A DNA stretch of 64,000 nt from Tetrastigma voinierianum (Eukaryota; Streptophyta; Magnoliopsida; Vitales; Vitaceae). Below, in pieces: positions 56,176-64,000 of this stretch. The DNA is taken from assembly GCA_016808115.1 (NCBI GenBank), contig JAEQBH010009509.1:1-64000 (forward strand), in the 5' to 3' direction. The notes beneath the pieces are model-generated. The model was not told where the DNA came from. It saw only the letters and a program-made list of their open reading frames with translations, and did not search any database. The translations under genes were made by a program, and so were the position numbers. Numbering within the stretch: position 1 is the stretch's first letter; the number at the start of each line of letters is the position of its first letter.

Positions 56176-57656
56176 TGATTCGTGCCATGGTAAAGGATCT
56201 AATCAAAAAAATTTGTTTTTATAAGTCTCTACCGCCAGTCAAGCTACCAGATAGCGGCCCAGGGTCGAACATGGGGATGGGTTTTCATCCCACGAATGAT
56301 TCGCATCAATGTTTGAAAATGGTGAGACTTTTTGTTTGGATTTTCGGATTTGTTTAAAAACAGGGGAAGTTGTTTGTTCATTTGTTAACAGTAATAGCTT
56401 AAATGAAAGTGTGAAATGGTAACCTTGAAGGCTTGGGTCACGAGCTTGATAACATGGGGCTATTGAAGTGTCCTCGGGTTATTTCTAGCACAGTGGCAAA
56501 TGACATAGTCAAAGCCAAACCCGATCATTGTTTAGCTATGAAATCTAACCCTAAACCACTTATGCCTGAGTCAACCCAAGCACTAAGTATCTTAAAGTCC
56601 CATTCACTTTGAAACCCTAGCATTTAACCTCATTCCATGGCTCGTAAATGACATCTAAAGAATGTCTGCATCTACCATTGGCAATGCATCAACCCTAAAG
56701 CATGGCAAGTATCACCAAAAGAAAGACATTAAATAGCATTAAACCCTAGTTTGAAAGTATGGAACCATAAATGCAAGACTGTGAATATTTAAAGCATGAG
56801 GACAACCTCGTTAAGCCTAAAACCAAGATAGCAACCCTCCTCTTCAAGGCTATGAGGCTTAGTTACATCCCTTGAGTCATTATCCTGGAAAGGGTGTAAT
56901 AGCAATGAGAAAATGAGAGAAAGAAGAGAGAAAAGAGAGCAAAATAAAACATAAATGAAAGCTTCGAGGGAAAACTTACAAATTGGTTAGGGTTACAGTT
57001 ATAGGCAGCTTATAATAAACCCAAAGTGTGAAAATACAAAAATGCCTAAAATATGAAAGTACATAAGGGACAAAATGGTAATTTATCAAAACGTGGTCGT
57101 TTGGAATCAAGAATACCAAAAATAAGCAATGGATTTCGCTATGCAGAAATTTCATAGTATAGCGGGGGATTTCGCTATGTTGAATAAATTTCGCTTAGCC
57201 TAGTGAAATTATCAAGAGATATAAAATGAGAATTTTTGCTAGAACAAGATTCAGCTAGCTGGGCGAAATTCTCGCTAGCTTAGCTTAAAAATTTCACATA
57301 GCAAAATTTCGCTAGATTGAGTGAAGGCTTTCGCTATGATTGCGAAATTTTCGTAATCCCAGCCAAATTTTCGTAATCATAGCGAAAATCCCCGAATTGC
57401 CTCGCTTGCTACCGGGCATCACTTCCCCGCACTTTTATTCATCACTCGCTTCAATTCAACCCATCTTCGACACTCTTACCGCCCCGCCTTGGTGAAATTA
57501 CCGAGGATTCTCGATTCAAAGACCACTACAGTTAACTGCTGGCTGAAGTTCTGGTTAACTCAGAACTATCTAAAACAATCTCGAAAAATAATCAGCACTA
57601 TGGACATAGACATGACAATTGGCTTAATTCATATGATTAAAGAAAAGCACTCAAAC
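56176..57656 (-). repeat. 5' LTR of N2, inner piece
   Basis: It starts TGATTCGTGCCATGG and runs to aaaagcactcaaac, where P2 is inserted within the terminal hairpin. The TTCGC array is at about 57130-57390. Confidence 0.9.
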
Positions 57657-57910
57657 TGATTAGTGCCCAAAAAGTGCTATTTTGAGTCTTATTTAAGATA
57701 GGTTTTGAGTGCTTTTTTGAGCACTAATCATATGAATTAAGCCAACTGATGTGCAGTCCAATTTAGTACCATCATTTCGAGTTTGTTTTGGGGTAAGTTT
57801 ATGTGTTTTTAGCGTGGCTCTCAAACACCAGTTCGTTGATGTCAAGATATGTGTTGAATGCTGGGGATTTACAATTTTTTCATCATTCAAAAATGAAGAA
57901 TTGTGAAGTG
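57657..57910 (+). repeat. 5' LTR remnant of P2
   Basis: It matches 62179-62436 of the 3' LTR up to gaagaattgtgaagtg, where the two diverge. The hairpin is at 57657-57730. Confidence 0.9.
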
Positions 57911-58414
57911 GATTTGAAGAAAGTTCTACCTCTATTGATTGGTGATGAACCAAAGGAACCTCAACAGTTAGAGCTCAAACCTCTCCTAGTTGTGTTAAAG
58001 TATGCATTCCCGAAGAGAATGGGCACGTCCAGCAGTGATTTACCACTGTTGACCACTTCACAAGAGCATAACCTGCTGCACCTTCTCAAAAGGAACAAGC
58101 AAGCATTGGGGTGGAAAATTTCTGATTTGAAAGGCATAAACCCATCAATCTGCACCCATCACATTTACCTAGAAGAGGAATCTAAGGTTGTTAGGCAGCC
58201 ACAGCGGAGGTTGAACCCCCACTTGCAGGAAGTAGTTCGCATTGAAGTCCTAAAATTACTCCAAGCCGGTATCATTTACCCCATTTCTGATAGCACTTGG
58301 GTAAGCCCAACCCAGGTGGTGCCCAAGAAGTCAGGAGTGACAACTGTGAAAAATGAAAAGGGTGAAGAATTGTCTACCCGACTTACTACCGGGTGGAGAG
58401 TGCATAGATTATAG
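57803..58414 (+). pseudogene. LTR-pol fusion frame: protease-RT linker and start of RT, P2
   Basis: This is the longest plausible coding frame in the window, at 203 codons. The first 36 or so residues come from LTR sequence; from 57911 onward the frame is family pol: LELKPLLVVLKYAFP, NKQALGWKISDLKGINPSICTHHIYLEEESK, RRLNPHLQEVVRIEVLKLLQAGIIYPISDSTWVSP, VVPKKSGVTTVKNEKGEELSTRLTTGWRV. The region matches P1 RT from KNEKGEELSTRLTT onward. The fusion is in frame by chance of the deletion. It stops at 58414 by a frameshift just before CIDYRRLNE. There is no evidence of expression. Confidence 0.8.
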
Positions 58415-59135
58415 GAGGCTCAATGAAGTAATCAAGAAAGATCACTCCCTGCCATTCATCGATCAGCTCCTTTGAGTTTCGACACCCATTCTATTGCTTT
58501 TGATGGTTATTCTGGTATTTCTTCGATAGAGATTGTAATTAGGAGGATCAGAAAGACTACCTTTACTGCTCATTCGCACGTATGCTTATAGAGAATGCCT
58601 TTGGTCTTGGCAACGCCCCACCACTTTCTGTGAGATGAATGCTTAGTATGTTTAGCGATATGGTAGAGCGCATAATGAAAGTATACATGGATGATATCAC
58701 TGTATATGGAGGCGATTTTGATGAATGTCTGTCTAATCTGGAGGCCATAATGTAGAGGTGCATAGAGAAGAACCTGGTGCTCAATTGGGAGAAGTGCCAT
58801 TTTATAGTTAACCAAGGAATTGTATTGGGGCACATTATTTCCAGCAGGGGAATAGAAGTTGACAAAGCAAAAGTTGAACTTATCTCCAAACCGCACTCTA
58901 ACAAATGTAAAAAACAAGTAGGGCAATTCCTTAGTCATGCAGTTTCTATAGGAAGATTCATTAAAGACTTCTCGAAGATTGCTAAACCCCTGTACAAGCT
59001 CCTAGAGAAAGATGCCAAATTTGTTTGGGAGAAAGAATGTCAGGAGAGCTTTGAGGAGCTGAAATCCTATTTGACCACTGCACCAATTGTAATGAAACAC
59101 CTGAATGGCTTGCCTTTTGAGGATGTGTGATGCCG
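58398..59135 (+). pseudogene. Reverse transcriptase relic of P2
   Basis: Motifs in order: CIDYRRLNEV (58400-58430), LPFIDQLL (58450-58472), VYMDDITVYGGDF with the catalytic Asp pair at 58690-58695, LVLNWEKCHFIVNQGIVLGHIISSRGIEVDKAKV (58774-58875), then GRFIKDFSKIAKPLYKLLEKDAKFVWEKECQESFEELKSYL (58950-59075). The piece 58777-59130 is open for 117 codons. The PFGL region (58595-58625) is frameshifted. The minus-strand frames here are shadows. Confidence 0.9.
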
Positions 59136-59620
59136 TTGATCTTGCTATTGGAGCAAGGTTTCGCCAAAAGAGAAGACGGAAAAACTCATGTAAATTTTAC
59201 TATGCAAGCAAAACCTTGAAACGGGGTTAATAAAGAACTATAACACTACGAGAAGGAATTGTTGCCGTGGTCTACCCATTAGACAAATTCCCGAAAGCAT
59301 ACTTGGTTGATCCGGGAGAATCATTTTTACAGATCATTCCGCTTTGAAATATCTCTTGACCAAGTAAAATGCCAAAGCGAGACTCATCCGATGGGTTCTT
59401 TTGCTTCAAGAATTTAACCTGTAAATTAAAGATAAAAAGGGGGTAGAGAATGTGGTGGCAGATCATCTTTCTAGGTTAACGATAGCCCATGACACTCATA
59501 GTCCACCCATCAATGATGAATTTCCTGAAGAGTCTCTAATGCAGCTGGAAAAAGCTCCCTGGTATGCTCACATTGCCAATTTCTTACAAATGTGAGAAAT
59601 CCCATCTGATTGGAAAGAAC
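59100..59620 (+). pseudogene. RNase H relic of P2
   Basis: Pieces read FEDVCDAVDLAIGARF (59116-59165; the DAS catalytic triplet reads DAV), FYYASKTLKRG (59198-59230), DKFPKAYLVD (59282-59312), TDHSALKYLLTK in a broken frame (59330-59365), and the VADHLSRLT end (59455-59482). It is followed by the PINDEFPEESLMQLEKAPWYAHIANFL linker (59507-59585). Confidence 0.8.
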
Positions 59621-60815
59621 AGGATAGGAAGTATTTCTTGCTAAGATCCATTCATATTATTGGGAAGAGCCCTTCTTGTTTAAATACCGTGTGCACGATA
59701 ATCAGAAGTGTGCCTCGAGGAAGAATGCTGTGTGAATTCCCGAGCTCACCGCCGAGAGTGCCTATGGTGGTCACTTTATGCCCCTCGTAAGACAAAGAAT
59801 GTATGTGCCGTACCGCTTCAATCGCCTTCCTTGTTTAAAGAAGCACACCAAATGTGCCGATGGTTAGATGCTGAAGACTCTGAAATTGTCTCGCACATAT
59901 GATGCCCTTAAACCCAATTTTAGTGGTCGAGCTATTCGATGTTTGGGGCATCGATTTCATGGGACCCCTGCCTCTACATCTTATAGTCATACATATATTT
60001 TTGGGCGGAGGGACTATGTCCAAATGGCTGAAGCAACCCAGAAACCAATGACCACAGGTGGTGCTAAATTTGAAAGCAAACATCTTTTTCTAGGTTCGGG
60101 GTACCAAGCTCATTATTAATGATGGAGGTCTCACATTTCAACAAACCTTGAAAACCTCATGGCTAAATATGGTGTGAAACACAGAGCGCCACCCCTACCA
60201 TCCTCAAACAAGTGGTCAAGTAGAAATTCCAACAAAGAGATTAAGACCATTCTAATGAAGGCGGTAAACACCAAACAAAGAAAAGACTGGGTCCATCAAA
60301 TCGCTTGATTCACAGGCCTACAGAACAAATCTTTCAAAACAATCCTGATGTCCCCTTATAGGTTAGTATATGGTAAGGCATGTCACCTAGCTGAGATCGA
60401 ATACAAGGCATGGTGGGCAATGAGAAGCCGAACATGGATCTGAAAGTAGGTCTGAGAGTCAAGAGGTTCCTTGATCTCAATTTATTGGAAGAAATACGAA
60501 ATGATGCCTAATTTGAATTGAAGATTACAAAGGAAAGATCAAAAAAATTGGCATGATCAAATGATAACTGGGAAGAATTTCAACGAGGGGGACCAAGTCC
60601 TCCTGTATGACTCCAAACTCCATCTATTTCCGGGCAAGCTCAAGTTGCAATGGACGGGTCCATTCATTATTAAACAGACATACCCCAATGGTTTAGTGGA
60701 CCTATTCAATCCAAATGATAACAGGGTGATCAAAGTCAATGGAAAGAGGGTGAAGCCCCTATATCAGGCAAGAGGACCGTCGTGGAGTGAAATTTCCTCT
60801 CGAACCCTCCCCTAA
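59621..60815 (+). pseudogene. Integrase relic of P2
   Basis: Motifs: PLNPILVVELFDVWGIDFMGPLP (59907-59975, frames joined), IINDGG (60111-60128, from IISDGG), HPYHPQTSGQVEIP (60189-60228), PYRLVYGKACHL (60355-60390), then the open C-terminal piece 60561-60815 with NEGDQVLLYDSKLHLFPGKLKLQWTGPFIIKQTYPNGLVDL and VNGKRVKP. The HHCC zinc region (59740-59890) is present but broken. The C-terminal part is alignable with P1 41446-41231. Confidence 0.85.
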
Positions 60816-62178
60816 TCCCATGGGCCCACACGCCTAAGGGTGGTTGTTGCTTGGTCCCAGAATCCATTGATCTCGTTGTTTAGTTTTGATTAAATTTCTT
60901 TGTTTAAAATTGTTGGTAGCAAACTTGAGTTTAGCATTTGATTTCACTTTTGTTGTTAGCCGTAGTAACACCAACAAATGGGAATGCCCCTTTTCCAACC
61001 ACCATGTTAGAGGAGGTATAGTCCCATCCTTTAGTTTTTGCATTCCCATGCTAAACCAGTTAGAAGTAATTTTCATATTTTTGGAATTTAGTTTTACTGG
61101 TTATACAAATCCTGCAATGGCCAAACTCATCTTTCCTTAACTTTTTATTAGATTTTTGTGTTGTCATTTTGTGTTTCAGCTCTTGCCTTTAGTTGAAAAA
61201 TTGAAGCCCTGTATGTTACCTTAATGTTAGAACAATTCCATGCATGATTTAGTTTTTGGTCAATTGAGATTTCAGCATATTCAACCTTGAACATTCCCCC
61301 TTTAGCTAATTCACACACTGCACACCAGATTGTGCCAATAGGTTGAGAAGCTATTTACCTCTTTCCGCTCTACAGAGCCGGCCTTGGACCTGTTGACGAC
61401 CCATAATAGGTTTATGTTACCCATGTATGAAGGCCAATGTAGTCTTCCAAAAAGGAAAAGAAAAAGAGAAAAGAAAAAGAAAAGAAGAAAAAGAAAAATA
61501 AAAGCCGGGACGCTTTGCCTTGAAACCCAAACACGGTCCGAGGGGTATATGGCGAAAGCCTTTAAAGCTCGATGCCCTAAACCTTAGTTGGTTGGGAGTC
61601 ATCGACTTAGTGTTCGCTACATGGGTGGATGGGTAGAGTTTAGCGTGTTGTAGGTGCTTAATTTCGGTCATTCCGTCCGGTGAAGCCTCGAAGAGTTTGT
61701 GGTCAAGGACTTCGCTTGATGCCCTAAACCTTAATTGGTTTGGAGTCATCGGTGGACTCCTTGCGAGCCACTTTGGTGAAGTCGAAGTTTTTAGCATTGC
61801 ACCCTACAATGTGACCAAATAAAGAAATAAGAGTGTGAAGAACTGATTTGGGTTTGTTAACAGCTTTAAGGCCAAGGCAATAGCTAGCTCGGGGGAGGGA
61901 ATATCTTGCAATTTATCGTCTGGCCGGTTACCTTAGGAACAATTAGGATGTTGGTGGAAGTTCAAAGTTGACTTCTTTGGAACCGATGCCGCTCAAACTT
62001 GTTCTTGCATGGTCTTTGTTCTTTCATGCCTGCTGCCTGTGGTCTAAATTGTTCATACTAAAGGTAAAGCTTACCCGTATAATAATACCTCTTTTGAAAT
62101 AATATACACTTCAGAAAAGCAAGATACATACCTTATTGTTTTTAGTACTGCTATGGACTAGCAACGGTCGGTCGGGGG
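60816..62178 (+). other. 3' noncoding region and polypurine tract of P2
   Basis: Landmarks: ttagaacaattccatgcatg (61227), purine tract 61447-61503, cggtccgaggggtatatggc (61534), the two related blocks at about 61570-61608 and 61717-61756, tgcaccctacaatgtgacc (61797), and the polypurine tract ending gtcggggg before 62179. It is the sense-strand twin of the P1, N2 and A regions. Confidence 0.85.
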
Positions 62179-62251
62179 TGATTAGTGCCCAAAAAGTGCT
62201 ATTTTGAGTCCTATTTAAGATAGGTTTTGAGTGCTTTTTGCGCACTAATCA
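62179..62251. repeat. LTR-terminal hairpin (reference copy)
   Basis: TGATTAGTGCCCAAAAAGTGC at the tip is the inverted match of GTGCTTTTTGCGCACTAATCA about 50 bp further in. The middle (CCTATTTAAGATAGG) is itself nearly palindromic. Counterparts: 8327-8399, 14369-14438, 22218-22293, 57657-57730, and inverted at about 49818-49887. Confidence 0.9.
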
Positions 62252-62839
62252 TATGAATTAAGCCAATTGATGTGTGCAGCCACTTAGTACCACTGATTCC
62301 ATTTCGAGTTTGTTTTTGGTAAGTTTGTTTAAGTGCAGGTTTCAAATGCACTAGTTTAAGTTGATGTCAAGATATGCTGAATGTCGATTTACAATTTTTT
62401 CATCATTCAAAAATGAAGAATTGTGAAGTGACTAAGAAAGAAGGATGCAGAGTTTCAACAGGGAAGCAAGAGGCAAACTGTGGATTTTCGCTATGATTGC
62501 GAAAAGTTTTAGTTGGGATTGCGAAAATACCTCGCAATCCTAGCTTAAATCTCGTTATGTGAAAAATTTCGCTTAGGTTGTAGCTTAAATTCGCATGAAT
62601 AAATTTCATCGTCTTATCGAAATTTCTCAATTTTGCTATCTCCCAAAATTGGGCTAGGCTAGTTAAATTTGCTAGCATAGCAAAATTTTTGCCATACTAG
62701 CCAAATTTGCCGTATAAAGGAAAAAATTACCGCCCCGTGTTTCTTTTGATATTTTGGATTCCAACCACCACGCTTTGATCCATCATTTTGTCCCTTGGTG
62801 CAATTTCATATTTTGTGGTATTTTTATTTTCACACCTTG

Positions 62840-62860
62840 GGGTTGACTATATAAGCCCCT
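62840..62860 (+). promoter_or_regulatory. TATA box of the family LTR (reference copy)
   Basis: gactatataagcccctac lies downstream of the TTCGC array and about 90 bp upstream of the TC-rich leader. Equivalents are near 8985, 14997 and 23071 on the plus strand. Confidence 0.7.
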
Positions 62861-63712
62861 ACAACTTTGTAACCCTAGGTAACTTTTCCATTAATAAGCC
62901 TCAATTTTTTCATTTGAGGTTTACTTCGCTTCCTCTCTCTCTCTTCTTTCTTTTCATTTTTCTACGCTAAAACACCCCTCGAGGATGACAACTCAAGGAT
63001 GCTTCAAGGTTTCTCATGTTTTGAAGGAGGTTGCTAGCTTGGTTTTTGGGGTCATGGTAAGTTGTCCTCATGCTTTGAATGTTACAGTAATAACATTTAT
63101 GGTCCCAACTTTCCAAACTAGGTTCAATGCCATTTAATGTCTTTTCTTTCGTCAATACTTGTCATACTTTAGGGTTTAGTGCATTCTAATGGTAGATGCA
63201 CCGATATCCTTTTAGGATGTCATTTGATGAGCCATTAAAAAGAGGTTAAATGCCAGTTTCCAATCGAATGGGACTTTGAATGCTTAGTATTTGGTTTGAC
63301 TCAAATATGAGTGGTTCTAGGGTTAGGTTTTATAGCTAAACAAAGATCCGGTTTTGGCTTTGACTATATGTCATTTGCCCTAATGCGAGGAAATACCCCG
63401 AGGATATTTTAATACTCCCCCATGTTAATGCTTAGTGACCCAAGCCTTCAAGGTTACCATTTCACACTTCACATTAAGCCATTACAGTTAGTCAGTGAAC
63501 AAACAACCTCCACTGTTTTTAACCAAATCCACAAATCCAAACAAAAGCTCACCATTTTCAAACACTGATGCAAATCATTCGTGGGATGAAAACCCATCCC
63601 CGTGTTCGACCCTAGACCGCTATGTCAGCAGTGAGTTTGAGACTACTTCAAGAAGAGGGAGGAACATAGGAACAAAATATTGTTGATTCATCACCCACCG
63701 TGGCACGAATCA

Positions 63713-63766
63713 AAAACCCATCTTGAATAGGGGCTCTCAAATTAGCACACTTTTTGGCACTAATCA
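63713..63766 (-). repeat. 5' LTR tip of N2, outer piece
   Basis: aaaacccatcttgaatagg through ggcactaatca is the outer half of the terminal hairpin, continuing the LTR from 57656. It is followed by AGACT (63767-63771). Confidence 0.9.
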
Positions 63767-64000
63767 AGACTTTCAAAGCTGTGGGCTAGTGGCAAAGTGG
63801 TTTGTTCCAAAAAGAGGAGTGGACTATGAAGAAACTTTCTCGTCGTTAGCTATGCTTAAGTTTATCTCGCATTTTTTTATTCATAGCCGCTTGTCCTTAA
63901 TTACAGATATGGAAATGCATGTCAAGACGTTTTCGAATGGCTATCTTGAGGAAAGCATCTACATGATGCAACCATAAAGTTTTGTGGCTAAAGGCCAACA
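63767..64000 (+). pseudogene. Copia RT relic of K, second piece
   Basis: After the AGACT duplication the frame resumes TFKA, then GLVAKWFVPKRGVDYEETFSSLAMLKFIS (63784-63872) and, after changes, MHVKTFSNGYLEESIYMMQP (63915-63976) and FVAKGQ at the window end. These are the next copia RT motifs after those at 37804-38014, including the KTAFLNGxLEExIYMxQP block that carries a catalytic Asp in intact elements; here DVKTAFLNG reads HVKTFSNG. The rest of RT and RNase H lies beyond the window. Confidence 0.9.

Larger units (their letters stand above)
57657..63712 (+). mobile_element. P2: deleted Athila-like element with pol, inside N2's 5' LTR
   Basis: It starts TGATTAGTGCCC at 57657 and ends GGCACGAATCA at 63712. 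The flanks caaac and aaaac are a near-match five-base duplication. The 5' LTR is only 254 bp: a deletion runs from there directly into the protease-RT linker, removing most of the LTR, PBS, gag and protease. The 3' LTR is complete. Confidence 0.9.
62179..63712 (+). repeat. 3' LTR of P2
   Basis: It is 1534 bp, complete, from TGATTAGTGCCCAAAAAG to GTGGCACGAATCA. Hairpin 62179-62251; TTCGC array about 62480-62720, partly decayed; TATA (GACTATATAAGCCC) near 62846; TC-rich leader 62930-62960; U5 block with gatgaaaacccatccccgtg (63586-63605). This copy best shows the full LTR plan. Confidence 0.95.
38015..63766 (-). mobile_element. N2: N-type Athila-like element carrying two nested insertions
   Basis: Without P1 and P2 it is about 9.3 kb, close to N1 (9.6 kb). 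Minus-strand order is 5' LTR (63766-63713 plus 57656-56176), PBS, gag, protease, AT-rich spacer, promoter-like module, GC-rich ORF, 3' noncoding region, PPT, 3' LTR (49887-48522 plus 38169-38015). No RT or integrase is present. AGACT flanks both outer ends. Confidence 0.9.

Noticed and set aside
58563..58938. Minus-strand frames of 113 and 122 codons
   Set aside because: They are antisense to P2 reverse transcriptase; the plus strand carries YMDD and the following RT motifs.

Overview
This window is plant (angiosperm-type) nuclear repeat DNA. It consists almost entirely of LTR retrotransposons inserted into one another. I found no host gene, rRNA, tRNA gene, CRISPR array or prokaryotic feature, and every coding region is a broken relic. 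The plant assignment rests on Athila-like and Tekay/Del-like Ty3/gypsy elements, a Ty1/copia element whose gag opens MSSNNP, and primer-binding sites that match plant tRNA-Asp and tRNA-iMet. The species cannot be read from the sequence. All family assignments come from motifs read by eye; no database search was run.

Layout. (1) 1-3821: 5' end of a minus-strand Athila-like element (C1) whose LTR carries a GTCGCGAC palindrome array. (2) 3822-28106: a minus-strand Tekay/Del-type chromovirus (T) with gag, CCHC knuckle, protease, RT and RNase H order. It is split into three internal pieces (3822-5421, 13823-14368, 23937-25066) plus a 3.0-kb 5' LTR (25067-28106). (3) 5422-13822: minus-strand element A inserted in T with target duplication ATGAC; its interior is rearranged and holds two more LTRs in opposite orientation. 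(4) 14369-23936: plus-strand element N1, inserted in T's zinc-knuckle codons. (5) 28107-about 33200: minus-strand Athila-like element C2 (gag, PR, part of RT, array-bearing LTR), into whose RT chromovirus T inserted. (6) about 33200-38014 and 63767-64000: a plus-strand Ty1/copia element (K), interrupted in RT by a 25.8-kb insertion flanked by AGACT. (7) That insertion is minus-strand element N2 (38015-63766), itself hit twice: by minus-strand P1 (38170-48521) in its 3' LTR and by plus-strand P2 (57657-63712) in its 5' LTR.

A, N1, N2, P1 and P2 are one Athila-like LTR family: LTRs of about 1.3-1.7 kb starting TGATTAGTGC and ending near GCACGAATCA, a tRNA-Asp PBS, TTCGCTA/TAGCGAA arrays before a CTATATAAG TATA box, and a shared 3' noncoding region. 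It has two forms. P1 and P2 carry RT, RNase H and integrase. N1 and N2 keep gag and protease but, at the same junction, replace the rest of pol with an AT-rich spacer, a promoter-like module and a GC-rich gene resembling ATHILA ORF-1. The N form would need P enzymes in trans.

The most interesting signals are this N/P split, the internal promoter-like module reusing the LTR motif, the terminal LTR hairpin, the two unrelated CG-palindrome arrays, the multiplied PBS of C1/C2, and indel-dominated differences between LTR copies that could be consensus error.
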